From Frisingicoccus sp009929615 (GTDB lineage Bacteria > Bacillota > Clostridia > Lachnospirales > Lachnospiraceae), in the NCBI GenBank assembly GCA_028692275.1, contig JAQUXR010000014.1:1-50455 (forward strand): a DNA stretch of 50,455 nt, given 5' to 3'. The first letter of the stretch is position 1, and the number at the start of each line of letters is the position of its first letter. A program made the position numbers and the translations under genes. Shown here in pieces: positions 1 through 7,611 of this stretch. The notes beneath the pieces are model-generated. The model was not told the origin of the DNA and did no database searches. It saw only the letters and a list, made by a program, of their open reading frames with translations.

Positions 1-126
1 AGAGAATTAAACAAAAACTATCTTGGATGAGCCCTGTAGAATACAGACTCAGCCAAGTGGCATAAAAATAGCGAAGTAGTAAAAATCCTACCTCGCTATA
101 AAGTCTAACTTATTGGGGTCACATCA
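1..126 (+). mobile_element. Right end of an IS3-family insertion sequence (left part outside window)
   Basis: A transposase C-terminus (stop at 63-65) is followed by about 60 non-coding bases ending near 126. Bases 103-126, read on the minus strand, begin TGATGTGACCCCAATAAG, which resembles the terminal inverted repeats of IS3-family elements of the IS150 type. An imperfect hairpin (about 69-100) lies between the stop and the terminal repeat. The left end and any target-site duplication are outside the window, so completeness and activity cannot be judged. The element lies about 80 bases upstream of spoIIIAA. Confidence 0.65.
3..65 (+). CDS. IS3-family transposase OrfB, C-terminal 20 residues (partial)
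   Basis: The open frame entering the window ends in RIKQKLSWMSPVEYRLSQVA then TAA. The pattern R-I-K-x-K-L-x-x-(M/L)-S-P-V-E-Y-R is the usual C-terminus of IS3-family OrfB integrases of the DDE/rve type. Only the tail is present; the catalytic core is outside the window. The call rests on this short tail plus the adjoining terminal-repeat-like sequence. Confidence 0.7.
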   Translation, partial: RIKQKLSWMSPVEYRLSQVA

Positions 127-205
127 TGTTTAAAAGCGGTAATGTCCTTTTTTTCATGTATACGGGCAGGGGCCTGTACATATATTAGCTTAAGGAGGTG
201 GTTCT

Positions 206-1132
206 TTGGAAAACATTCTCTCTATGAGGCTTAGAAAAGTATTCGAAAAACTTTCGATTCCGATAGATGAAATACAGGAAATTCATTTGCAGGCAGAACA
301 GCCATTGATGATAAAACATCAGGGAAAGGAAATGATGATAGATGTTTGTGGAAATCCCGGTGTACCTGAGAAAGAGGCTCTGCTAGTGTCTGTCGAGGAT
401 ATACAGGAGAGTCTTGCTTACATATGCCAATATTCGCTGTATGCTTATGAGGATGATATTCGTAATGGCTTTATTACTATTCGTGGTGGTCACCGGATTG
501 GTGTGTCCGGGCAGGTGGCTGTTGAAGCCGGAAGGGTAAAAAGTATCAGTCATGTGTCTTCTTTAAATATAAGAATTTCCCATCAGATTTTCGGATGTGG
601 AAATAAAATATTTAAATATCTCTGGGATGACGGAAAGCCCTGTCATACCTTGATGGTATCGCCACCAGGCATGGGAAAAACAACTCTTTTAAGAGATTTA
701 ATACGGTTGTTTTCTAATGGTGTTAAAGAATATCCGGGGGTGCGGGTCTCTTTGGTGGATGAACGTTCGGAAGTTGGGGCCTGTTATTTGGGTATACCTC
801 AAAATAATCTCGGAATACGAACGGATGTTATGGATTGCTGTCCGAAGGCAGAAGGTATCCGGATGATGGTCAGGTCCATGTCACCCCGGATGGTGGCCTT
901 TGATGAGCTGGGAGATGAGGAAGATATTAAAGCGGCTGTGTATGCCGTTCATTGTGGCTGTAAAGTACTGGCAACCCTTCATGGTTCCTGTATGGAGGAT
1001 GTATTAAAACGGCTTGGAGTCAGGAATCATAGGCTTTTTGAAAGATACATTTTTTTGAATAATTCGAAATACATAGGGCAGATAGACCGTATTTTAAATC
1101 AAAATTATCAAACGATTTATGAAAGTGTATGA
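206..1132 (+). CDS. spoIIIAA: Stage III sporulation ATPase SpoIIIAA
   Basis: Cytoplasmic AAA-type secretion ATPase, related to type II/IV secretion ATPases. It is thought to energise the SpoIIIA-SpoIIQ channel that links mother cell and forespore. The 308-residue length is normal for the family. Walker A is PPGMGKTT at residues 153-160, a VDERSE motif lies at 184-189, and Walker B (MVAFDELG) is at about 229-236. The TTG start is supported by a strong ribosome site (TAAGGAGGTG, 191-200). It is the first gene of eight and overlaps spoIIIAB by four bases. In Bacillus the operon is sigma-E controlled; here the upstream space is cut short by an IS end at about 126. Confidence 0.95.
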   Translation: MENILSMRLRKVFEKLSIPIDEIQEIHLQAEQPLMIKHQGKEMMIDVCGNPGVPEKEALLVSVEDIQESLAYICQYSLYAYEDDIRNGFITIRGGHRIGVSGQVAVEAGRVKSISHVSSLNIRISHQIFGCGNKIFKYLWDDGKPCHTLMVSPPGMGKTTLLRDLIRLFSNGVKEYPGVRVSLVDERSEVGACYLGIPQNNLGIRTDVMDCCPKAEGIRMMVRSMSPRMVAFDELGDEEDIKAAVYAVHCGCKVLATLHGSCMEDVLKRLGVRNHRLFERYIFLNNSKYIGQIDRILNQNYQTIYESV

Positions 1133-1656
1133 GTATGGGGTGGCTGTTAAAATGTGTTGGGGCCTTGTTTGTTATGGGAGGCTGTGGCTATATGGGCTGG
1201 CATCAGAGTCAGGTACTTAAAAGGCGGATTCAGATACTCCGGGAGATGGTACAAAGCCTGTTGGCGTTTAAAAATCTGACTGGGAACTACCGTATTCCTT
1301 TAAATATTGTATTTGACCGGATTTCTGGACAAATGGAAAAGGGGATAGCAGATTTTTATGCAGAACTTGCGAAGGCTTTTGGGAGAAAAGACGGTTCCTC
1401 GGGAGACATATTGTGGCAGGAGACAATTGAAAAATCAATGCTGTTTCTGGCCGAAGAAGACAGACAGATTATTCGGGAACTTGGCTGCTTCATTGGTGTT
1501 CAGGATGTGAAAATACAGCAGGCAGCGGTTGACGACTGTATGCGAAGGCTTCAGGAACGGATTGGGAGTTTGGAGCGGGAAAGGCCGGATAAAGAAAAAG
1601 TATATAAGGTTGTATCTTTAACCATCGGAGGATTTTTGGTTGTTCTGTTGTTTTGA
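1129..1656 (+). CDS. spoIIIAB: Stage III sporulation protein SpoIIIAB
   Basis: Membrane protein of the SpoIIIA channel complex, distantly related to type II secretion GspF/PilC platform components. It has 175 residues with an N-terminal membrane segment (about residues 5-22), a soluble helical middle containing the conserved SLLAFKNL-like region, and a short C-terminal hydrophobic segment (about 160-175). Its ATG overlaps the spoIIIAA stop (ATGA), implying translational coupling. Position as second gene of the operon makes the assignment firm. Confidence 0.92.
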   Translation: MSMGWLLKCVGALFVMGGCGYMGWHQSQVLKRRIQILREMVQSLLAFKNLTGNYRIPLNIVFDRISGQMEKGIADFYAELAKAFGRKDGSSGDILWQETIEKSMLFLAEEDRQIIRELGCFIGVQDVKIQQAAVDDCMRRLQERIGSLERERPDKEKVYKVVSLTIGGFLVVLLF

Positions 1657-1688
1657 ATCCAAGATTTCACAGGGAAAAGGGGGCGTCT

Positions 1689-1883
1689 ATGTCCATTCAT
1701 ATTATTTATAAAATTGCGGCTGTAGGCATCCTGATATCTATTTTATCCCAGGTTTTGAAACACTCAGGAAGAGATGAACAGGCTTTTCTTGTGAGTCTGG
1801 CTGGATTGATTTTAGTGCTGTTGTGGATTGTACCCTATATTTATGAATTGTTTCAGACCGTTGAGCGGATGTTTTCGCTGTAA
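1689..1883 (+). CDS. spoIIIAC: Stage III sporulation protein SpoIIIAC
   Basis: Very small (64 aa) two-helix membrane protein of the SpoIIIA complex, with hydrophobic helices at about residues 5-24 and 33-54. An upstream in-frame TTG at 1653 would overlap spoIIIAB by four bases and add 12 residues. The ATG at 1689 is preferred because a purine-rich ribosome site (AGGGAAAAGGGGG) precedes it and the resulting protein matches the usual family length of about 65 residues. Confidence 0.9.
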   Translation: MSIHIIYKIAAVGILISILSQVLKHSGRDEQAFLVSLAGLILVLLWIVPYIYELFQTVERMFSL

Positions 1884-1895
1884 GGGGGAATTCAG

Positions 1896-2279
1896 ATGAT
1901 TAAGATCGCATGTATCGGTTTGATGGCTGTTTTTCTAGCTATGAAACTGAAGAATATACAGCCCGAATATGCCTTGTTGACAGGCATTGCGGCCTGTGTT
2001 GTGTTATTCGGTTTTTCAATAACACAACTGGAAGTTATTTTTTCCGGCATAGACAGGATACGTCAGTATCTGACAGTGAATAGTGCGTATATAGGTATTA
2101 TTTTAAAGGTTGTGGGAATCGCTTATATCAGTGAATTTTCTTCAAATTTATGCAAGGATGCAGGATATGGCGGTATCGCTTCGCAAATTGAAATGTTTGG
2201 AAAACTGAGTATTCTGGTAATGAGCCTTCCCATTCTGACGACACTGCTTACGACGATTCAGGAATTTATGGGGGAATAA
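1896..2279 (+). CDS. spoIIIAD: Stage III sporulation protein SpoIIIAD
   Basis: A 127-residue integral membrane protein paralogous to SpoIIIAC, with about four hydrophobic segments. It contains the family-typical stretch YISEFSSNLCKDAGYGGIAS (about residues 76-95). It is preceded by AAGGGGGAATTC, and its stop overlaps the ATG of spoIIIAE (TAATG). It is part of the mother-cell membrane channel required for sigma-G activity in the forespore. Confidence 0.93.
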   Translation: MIKIACIGLMAVFLAMKLKNIQPEYALLTGIAACVVLFGFSITQLEVIFSGIDRIRQYLTVNSAYIGIILKVVGIAYISEFSSNLCKDAGYGGIASQIEMFGKLSILVMSLPILTTLLTTIQEFMGE

Positions 2280-3406
2280 TGAAAGAATGGATAGTGCTGG
2301 CCGTCTTTTTTTTAGGGATGGGTATATTTTTTCCTGTCCAGGCGGTTTCAGGTGAAGAGGATTCACTGGACTATAGTCAGATACAGAGAACGATGGATGA
2401 AATTCTTCCGGAATCAGCAGGCATCTCCTTTTCTGAACTGCTTGAACAGCTGGTTGGCGGAAATTTTCAAGGGGTTGGGAACAATATAAAAAAATATATG
2501 GCAGACAGGCTGTTTTATGAACTTCGAAGTAATCGTACAATATTGATTCAAATGGTTGGAATTGTATTTATCAGTGCGGTATTTACGAATTTCTCAATGG
2601 CCTTTTCCAAAACCTTTATCGCAGATACTGGTTTTTATCTAACGTATCTGGTTCTGTTTACTCTGCTTTTAACGTCCTTTATGACAGTAGCCCAGATGGC
2701 AGCAGGGGTAATGGGAAATATGTTGAAATTTATGTCAGCATTGGTTCCTGTTTTTTGCCTGGCAGTGACCTTTACAGGAAATATACAGACGGGGATTTTT
2801 TATCAGCAGGCACTGGTGACAGGACTGACGTTGACAGAATGGCTTGTATCCAGAGGCGTTTTGATACTTATTCATATGTATGTACTGATTTCGCTGGTCA
2901 ATCAGCTTTCAAAAGAGGATACATTGTCAAAATGTGCGGAACTATTGAAAACAGTGGCGGAATGGTCTCTGAAAACACTGCTCGGAATTATCCTTGGTCT
3001 GAATGTGATTCAGGGGCTGGTGATGCCGGCTTTTGATTCTTTGAAAAATGGCATGGCTATGCGGGTGACTTCAGCAGTTCCCGGGGTTGGTGATGCTATG
3101 GGTTCAGCACTGCAGACAGTTATCGGTTCTGCGGTATTGATTAAAAATGGCATAGGTGCTGCCGGGCTTATTGTACTGGCATTTTTGTTTTTGATACCGG
3201 CAGTCAAGCTGATTATTATCGTCCTTATGTATCAGGCAGCCCAGGCCATTGTACAGCCTGTGGCGGACAAGCGGATGTTGGAATGCCTTCATTCTGTTGC
3301 AGATGGCGTGTTTCTTTTGTTTAAAGTTCAGGGGACCGTATTTATCCTGTTTTTCCTATCCCTGGCAATGATGACGGCAGCTTCCGGGGCAGTTTTTGGA
3401 GGGTGA
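2279..3406 (+). CDS. spoIIIAE: Stage III sporulation protein SpoIIIAE
   Basis: Polytopic membrane protein of 375 residues and the largest SpoIIIA subunit. It begins with a signal-like hydrophobic segment (about 4-24), then a soluble region to about residue 90 and six or more membrane helices. The GLNVIQGLVMPAFDSLKNG and PGVGDAMGSALQTVIGSAVL stretches resemble conserved SpoIIIAE segments. It may form the membrane conduit. The start overlaps the spoIIIAD stop and spoIIIAF follows after 3 bases, so the genes are co-transcribed. Confidence 0.94.
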   Translation: MKEWIVLAVFFLGMGIFFPVQAVSGEEDSLDYSQIQRTMDEILPESAGISFSELLEQLVGGNFQGVGNNIKKYMADRLFYELRSNRTILIQMVGIVFISAVFTNFSMAFSKTFIADTGFYLTYLVLFTLLLTSFMTVAQMAAGVMGNMLKFMSALVPVFCLAVTFTGNIQTGIFYQQALVTGLTLTEWLVSRGVLILIHMYVLISLVNQLSKEDTLSKCAELLKTVAEWSLKTLLGIILGLNVIQGLVMPAFDSLKNGMAMRVTSAVPGVGDAMGSALQTVIGSAVLIKNGIGAAGLIVLAFLFLIPAVKLIIIVLMYQAAQAIVQPVADKRMLECLHSVADGVFLLFKVQGTVFILFFLSLAMMTAASGAVFGG

Positions 3407-3409
3407 TTC

Positions 3410-3994
3410 GTGGGTATATTTCGTGAATGGATGCAGAATATTGTTGTATTTCTCCTGTTGACAACGATGGTTGGACATTTGATTCCGGATGAAAAATATA
3501 AGAAATATATTCGGGTGACGACAGGACTGTTGTTGATTATGGTTGTGATTACGCCTTTGAGCCGGCTGTTGAATCTGGATGAAAAAATATATGAGAATTT
3601 TATGCAGGAGAATTTATTCTTATCTGCGGAAAATGCTCAGGCCGGAAGCAAAGTTTTTGAAGAAGACGAACTATTTATTAAGGGATATAGGCAGACGATT
3701 GTAAAAGAAGTGGTGGCCTATTTCGAAGCGGAGTCTATGGTCGTAAAATATTGTGACCCGAAAGTGGATAAAGAAAAAGTGGAGAGTATAAGAATCGGGC
3801 TGACATCAAAGGATAGAAATATTGAAAAAGCAGAGAGGGATATATCAACAATTTCTGAAGTCATTATTGGGGAATCCAGAGCAGAGGATGAAGACGCGGC
3901 ATATATACCGGAGACAAAGAAAAAGCAATGGGTAAATGATTTGTCACTACAGTTTGGTATTGACCGGGAGCGGATAGAGCTGGAGTTATTATGA
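3410..3994 (+). CDS. spoIIIAF: Stage III sporulation protein SpoIIIAF
   Basis: A 194-residue protein with two N-terminal membrane helices (about 8-24 and 36-52) and a C-terminal soluble domain. In Bacillus the soluble part has the ring-building (RBM-like) fold seen in type III secretion proteins. The GTG start lies just after the spoIIIAE stop with GGAGGGTGATTC as ribosome site. The C-terminus keeps the typical W-x-x-x-L-S-x-x-F-G-I motif (residues 178-188). The stop overlaps spoIIIAG (ATGA). Confidence 0.92.
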   Translation: MGIFREWMQNIVVFLLLTTMVGHLIPDEKYKKYIRVTTGLLLIMVVITPLSRLLNLDEKIYENFMQENLFLSAENAQAGSKVFEEDELFIKGYRQTIVKEVVAYFEAESMVVKYCDPKVDKEKVESIRIGLTSKDRNIEKAERDISTISEVIIGESRAEDEDAAYIPETKKKQWVNDLSLQFGIDRERIELELL

Positions 3995-4551
3995 TGAAAA
4001 AATTTTTGAAATGGAATAAAGAAAGTGCCATGATCGTTATTTTAGCCGGAATCCTCTGTCTGGTTGTTGTCTGGCCCGAGAGCGGGAAGAGGGATTCTCC
4101 ATCACAAATTGTGCAGAACACGTCATCTTCTGAAGAAACCGCCTTGAACATCTATGTTGAAAACCAGGAGGAACGTCTGAAAGCTTTGCTGGAGCAGATC
4201 GAGGGCGTCGGTAAAATCAGGGTCATGATTCGGGCAAAGGCTTCCAAAGAATATGTGGTGGAAAAAGATGTGACAACCAATGGCAGTTCTGTTGAAGAAA
4301 CTGATTCTCAGGGGGGCAGCAGGCTTAGCAAAGATACGAATCGCAGCGAGGCTTCTGTGTATACAACAGACAGCAGTGGCAATGATATACCCTGGGTTAT
4401 TAAGGAGATGGAACCTCAGATTGAAGGGGTTGTTGTGGCAGCCGAAGGCGGTGGAAGTGAAGCTGTAGCGAATGAAATTACAGAGGCAGTTCAGGTTCTA
4501 TTTGATATTCCCATACATAAAATTAAAGTAGTAAAAATGAAAGGTGAATAA
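3991..4551 (+). CDS. spoIIIAG: Stage III sporulation protein SpoIIIAG
   Basis: A 186-residue bitopic protein: a short cytoplasmic N-terminus, one membrane helix at about residues 13-30, then a soluble domain in the intermembrane space. In Bacillus this protein forms a large 30-fold ring, with a ring-building motif interrupted by a beta-rich insertion. The segment LEQIEGVGKIRVMIRAKASK (about 66-85) is the recognisable RBM start. A Ser/Thr/Asp-rich insertion (about 96-130) follows, consistent with that architecture. The ATG overlaps the spoIIIAF stop. Confidence 0.93.
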   Translation: MMKKFLKWNKESAMIVILAGILCLVVVWPESGKRDSPSQIVQNTSSSEETALNIYVENQEERLKALLEQIEGVGKIRVMIRAKASKEYVVEKDVTTNGSSVEETDSQGGSRLSKDTNRSEASVYTTDSSGNDIPWVIKEMEPQIEGVVVAAEGGGSEAVANEITEAVQVLFDIPIHKIKVVKMKGE

Positions 4552-4563
4552 GGAGGGTCCTGT

Positions 4564-5214
4564 TTGAAAAAGAAAAGTGTCCGAAAAAATCAGGTGATTA
4601 TTGCGGCCCTGGCTGTAATGATTGTTATTGCCGGATATCTGAATTTTAAATCCGGTGGAATGAAGGCGGAGGAGTCATCCGTTGTGTCGAATGCCCAGGC
4701 GGAAGGCGGAGAAGAGGTGGCGGATGAGGTCCTGTTGGATTTGACGGAGGATAATATTCAGGAAATTGAAGTTGCCGGTGAGGAGGACATGACAGATTTG
4801 GAAGGCGATGAAACAGAAAGCCCCGAAGATGTTGGGGAGGCTGTGCTGACAAGCGGTGTGACGGCACAGAATTTCAGTGCTCAGGCAAAGCTGAACCGCG
4901 AACAGATGCGTTCAAAAAATAAGGAGGCTTTAATCGAAGTTATCAATAATGAGAATGTAACAGAAGATTTGAAACAGTCAGCCATGGAAGACCTGGTGGA
5001 TATGACAAACCGTTCAGAGATGGAGGTAGCGGCGGAAAATCTCCTGACAGCCAAAGGATTTGAAAATTCAGTGGTCAGTTTGACAAAATCTTCCTGCGAT
5101 GTAGTTATCTGCAGAGACAGTCTGACGGATAGTGAAAGGGCACAAATCGAAGATATCATTTGCCGCAAGACAGATGTGGGGACAGAAAATGTCGTGATAA
5201 CCACATTAAATTGA
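4564..5214 (+). CDS. spoIIIAH: Stage III sporulation protein SpoIIIAH
   Basis: A 216-residue YscJ/FliF-like protein and the mother-cell partner of forespore SpoIIQ; together they span the intermembrane space. A membrane helix lies at residues 11-27, followed by an acidic linker (about 35-95) and the C-terminal ring domain (about 110-216), including the KGFENSVVSLT strand region. The TTG start is set by AAGGAGGGTCC just upstream. It is the last gene of the operon. Whether spoIIQ is present elsewhere in the genome cannot be seen here. Confidence 0.94.
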   Translation: MKKKSVRKNQVIIAALAVMIVIAGYLNFKSGGMKAEESSVVSNAQAEGGEEVADEVLLDLTEDNIQEIEVAGEEDMTDLEGDETESPEDVGEAVLTSGVTAQNFSAQAKLNREQMRSKNKEALIEVINNENVTEDLKQSAMEDLVDMTNRSEMEVAAENLLTAKGFENSVVSLTKSSCDVVICRDSLTDSERAQIEDIICRKTDVGTENVVITTLN

Positions 5215-5251
5215 TAAATTTCTTTTCAAAAGCATATAATTTTGTTATAAT
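5211..5251 (+). promoter_or_regulatory. Candidate overlapping sigma-A promoters for yqhY
   Basis: Two -10 hexamers identical to TATAAT occur at 5235-5240 and 5246-5251. The first pairs with TTGATA (5211-5216, 18-base spacer) and the second with TTTTCA (5223-5228, 17-base spacer). The elements begin at the spoIIIAH stop, so yqhY would have its own vegetative promoter separate from the sporulation operon. This is a sequence match only. Confidence 0.55.
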
Positions 5252-5289
5252 ACTAAATAAGAACCGTGAGCAAATGGAGGTAGAGACCG

Positions 5290-5676
5290 ATGGCAAAAGA
5301 ACAGGAAAATACAATGAATTATTCAATACAGGACGATCGGGTAATTGGTGAAGTACAGATTGCGGATGAAGTCGTAGCGATTATAGCTGGACTGGCAGCG
5401 ACAGAGGTTAAGGGTGTTGCTTCCATGTATGGTAATATCACGAATGAACTGGTTGCTAAACTCGGCATGAAAAACCTTTCCAAAGGCGTTAAGATTGAAG
5501 TGGCTGAAAACAAAGTGAGTGTAGATATGGCCATTAATATGGAATATGGATATAACATTCCGGAGGTTACCGGTGCTGTTCAGGATAAAGTGAAGAATGC
5601 CATTGAAACGATGACAGGTTTAGAAGTATCCGACGTGAATATTCGGGTTGCCGGTGTAGCCCTGGAGGATGAATAA
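5290..5676 (+). CDS. yqhY: Asp23/Gls24 family envelope stress protein (YqhY-like)
   Basis: A 128-residue Asp23-domain protein. It shows the family hallmarks: an N-terminal G-E-V-x-I-A-D-E-V-V-A-x-I-A-G-L-A-A motif (about 18-36), the GVASMYG segment (about 41-47) and a C-terminal VSDVNIRVAGV strand. In Bacillus, yqhY sits between accBC and nusB and influences acetyl-CoA carboxylase; here the same position before nusB is kept but accBC are absent. The gene has its own candidate promoter and is followed by a strong hairpin, so it may be monocistronic with read-through to nusB. Confidence 0.9.
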   Translation: MAKEQENTMNYSIQDDRVIGEVQIADEVVAIIAGLAATEVKGVASMYGNITNELVAKLGMKNLSKGVKIEVAENKVSVDMAINMEYGYNIPEVTGAVQDKVKNAIETMTGLEVSDVNIRVAGVALEDE

Positions 5677-5720
5677 TTTCTGAATTAAAACATGAAACGA
5701 TATCCATAGAATGTGAGCAA

Positions 5721-5758
5721 GTGACGTAGAGCTTTACAGAAGGCTCTGCGTCACTTTT
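5721..5758 (+). terminator. Intrinsic terminator between yqhY and nusB
   Basis: A 12-bp stem (GTGACGTAGAGC at 5721-5732 with GCTCTGCGTCAC at 5743-5754, one G-U pair) closes a 10-base loop and is followed by TTTT. No clear promoter is visible between it and nusB 30 bases later, so it may be a partial terminator (attenuator) ahead of the nusB operon. Confidence 0.75.
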
Positions 5759-5791
5759 ACAGTGAAAAAGATTAGAAATATGGAGGGGACT

Positions 5792-6187
5792 ATGGGCAGA
5801 CGAGAGTTACGTGAGCATATATTCAGGTTGTTATTCCGCGCTGAATTTCATCCGGCAGAAGAGATGAGTGAGCAGGAGACTTTTTATCTGGATTATCTTG
5901 AGGGATTAGAGGATAAAGACCGTGAATATATTCAGGATAAAGTAGAAGCTATCCGTGAGCTGATGGCAGAATTAGATGCACGGGTTGATGAAGTTATTGA
6001 CAAGTGGAAGACAGACAGAATGGCAAGAGTGGATTTGACCATTATCCGACTGGCAGTTTACGAGATGACCTGCGATGAGGATGTGCCTACAGGTGTGGCT
6101 ATTAATGAAGCGGTTGAACTGGCAAAACGGTATGGAAGCGATCAGTCACCTGCATTTATTAATGCTGTTCTGGCAAAGTTAGCATAG
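5792..6187 (+). CDS. nusB: Transcription antitermination factor NusB
   Basis: All-helical RNA-binding protein that, with NusE (S10), binds boxA and supports rRNA antitermination. The ATG at 5792 gives 131 residues starting MGRRELREH, the normal NusB N-terminus, and has GGAGGGGAC just upstream. A GTG at 5762 in the same frame would add ten atypical residues and lies against the terminator, so it is not preferred. The C-terminal AINEAVELAKRYGSDQSPAF stretch (about 103-122) is characteristic. In Bacillus folD separates nusB and xseA; here xseA follows directly. Confidence 0.94.
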   Translation: MGRRELREHIFRLLFRAEFHPAEEMSEQETFYLDYLEGLEDKDREYIQDKVEAIRELMAELDARVDEVIDKWKTDRMARVDLTIIRLAVYEMTCDEDVPTGVAINEAVELAKRYGSDQSPAFINAVLAKLA

Positions 6188-6206
6188 AATTTAAGGAGTG
6201 TGTCCG

Positions 6207-7430
6207 GTGAAAAATGTATATTCTGTATCTCAGGTGAATCAGTATATAAAAGGTCTTATTTCAGAAGACTATTTTTTGAACCGGATTTATGTCCGTGGCG
6301 AGGTATCAAATTGCAAGTATCACTCTTCGGGACATATTTATTTTACACTGAAGGATAGAGGTGGAGCTATACCCTGTGTTATGTTTGCCGGTTCCAGAAG
6401 TGGTTTAAAGTTTCGGATGTCGGAAGGACAGCAGGTCATTGTTCTTGGTAATATCAGTGTTTATGAACGGGATGGTAGGTATCAGCTTTATGCCCGGGAG
6501 ATATTGATGGAAGGGCAGGGACTTCTCTACCAACAGTATGAGGCTTTGAAGAAAGAACTGACGGGGAAGGGGTATTTTGCACCGGAACATAAGAAACCCA
6601 TACCGGATTACCCGGAACGGATAGGAATTGTAACAGCAAGAACCGGAGCAGCTATTCAGGATATGGTGAATATTTCAACACGAAGGAATCCCTATGTCCA
6701 GCTTATATTATATCCGGCGCTTGTCCAGGGAGAGATGGCGGCAGCCAGCATTGTTCGAGGTATTCAGTATCTGGATACGCAGGGACTGGATGTTATTATT
6801 ATTGGACGGGGCGGCGGTTCCATTGAGGATTTATGGGCCTTTAATGAGAGAATAGTGGCAGAGGCAGTTTACCGGTGTAAGACGCCGGTTATATCTGCGG
6901 TAGGCCATGAAACAGATGTGACTATAGCTGATTTTGTTGCGGACTTAAGAGCACCGACACCATCGGCAGCAGCAGAACTGGCGGTTCCTGAACGAAGAGA
7001 GATTTTGCAGCGTATTTCAGAACAGCAGAGGCGTCTTCAGATGAAGATGGAAGAACGGCTGAATTTATACCGCAGCGTCCTTGGTCAGTATCAGCTTCGG
7101 TTAAAGCATGCCAGTCCATCAGCGAGACTGGATGAATACCGTCAGCGTCTTATGAGTATAGAAGATGCGATGGGGCAGATACTTGTGGATAAATTAAAAG
7201 ATGGAAGGTACAGGCTGGCCTTATACAGTGAACGACTGTCGGGACTATCACCTTTAAAACAGTTGGAGCGGGGATATGCCCTTATCAGCAGAGAGGATGG
7301 AACGGCACTTCATTCTGTGCAGGAGGTTTCCGCTGGAGACACACTGAATGTCCGTCTATTGGATGGACAGGTTAAAGCTTCTGTTTTGGAAACACATTTC
7401 GAAGGGAGTGTAGAGAATGGCAAAGAGTAA
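6207..7430 (+). CDS. xseA: Exodeoxyribonuclease VII large subunit XseA
   Basis: Large subunit of exonuclease VII, which degrades single-stranded DNA from both ends. It has an N-terminal OB-fold (about residues 1-100, containing VRGEVSNCKYHSSGHIYFTL), a catalytic core with RIGIVTARTGAAIQDM and IIIGRGGGSIEDLWAFNE, and a coiled-coil C-terminal region that binds XseB. The GTG at 6207 (407 aa) is preferred over the GTG at 6198, because AAGGAG at 6193-6198 would then be its ribosome site. It overlaps xseB by 14 bases. Confidence 0.94.
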   Translation: MKNVYSVSQVNQYIKGLISEDYFLNRIYVRGEVSNCKYHSSGHIYFTLKDRGGAIPCVMFAGSRSGLKFRMSEGQQVIVLGNISVYERDGRYQLYAREILMEGQGLLYQQYEALKKELTGKGYFAPEHKKPIPDYPERIGIVTARTGAAIQDMVNISTRRNPYVQLILYPALVQGEMAAASIVRGIQYLDTQGLDVIIIGRGGGSIEDLWAFNERIVAEAVYRCKTPVISAVGHETDVTIADFVADLRAPTPSAAAELAVPERREILQRISEQQRRLQMKMEERLNLYRSVLGQYQLRLKHASPSARLDEYRQRLMSIEDAMGQILVDKLKDGRYRLALYSERLSGLSPLKQLERGYALISREDGTALHSVQEVSAGDTLNVRLLDGQVKASVLETHFEGSVENGKE

Positions 7431-7608
7431 GACTCTGGAAACGGCTTTTGAGGAATTGGATGATTTAATTGAACAGATGGAGTATAAAGAAACCAGTCTG
7501 GAGGAATCCTTCAAATTATATACAGCCGGTATGAAATTGATTAAGTATTGCAACGACTCCCTGGATAAGGTGGAGAAGAAGCTGATTGAGATAAACGAAG
7601 AGGAATAA
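7417..7608 (+). CDS. xseB: Exodeoxyribonuclease VII small subunit XseB
   Basis: A 63-residue helical hairpin protein that packs along XseA. The motif T-A-F-E-E-L-D-D-L-I-E-Q-M-E near the start and E-E-S-F-K-L-Y-x-x-G-M-K-L in the middle are typical. It starts inside the end of xseA (14-base overlap), which favours balanced translation of the two subunits. ispA starts four bases after the stop. Confidence 0.93.
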   Translation: MAKSKTLETAFEELDDLIEQMEYKETSLEESFKLYTAGMKLIKYCNDSLDKVEKKLIEINEEE

Positions 7609-7611
7609 AAG

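Noticed and set aside
1653..1688. Upstream TTG start for spoIIIAC
   Set aside because: It adds 12 residues not expected for the family and a good ribosome site favours the ATG at 1689.
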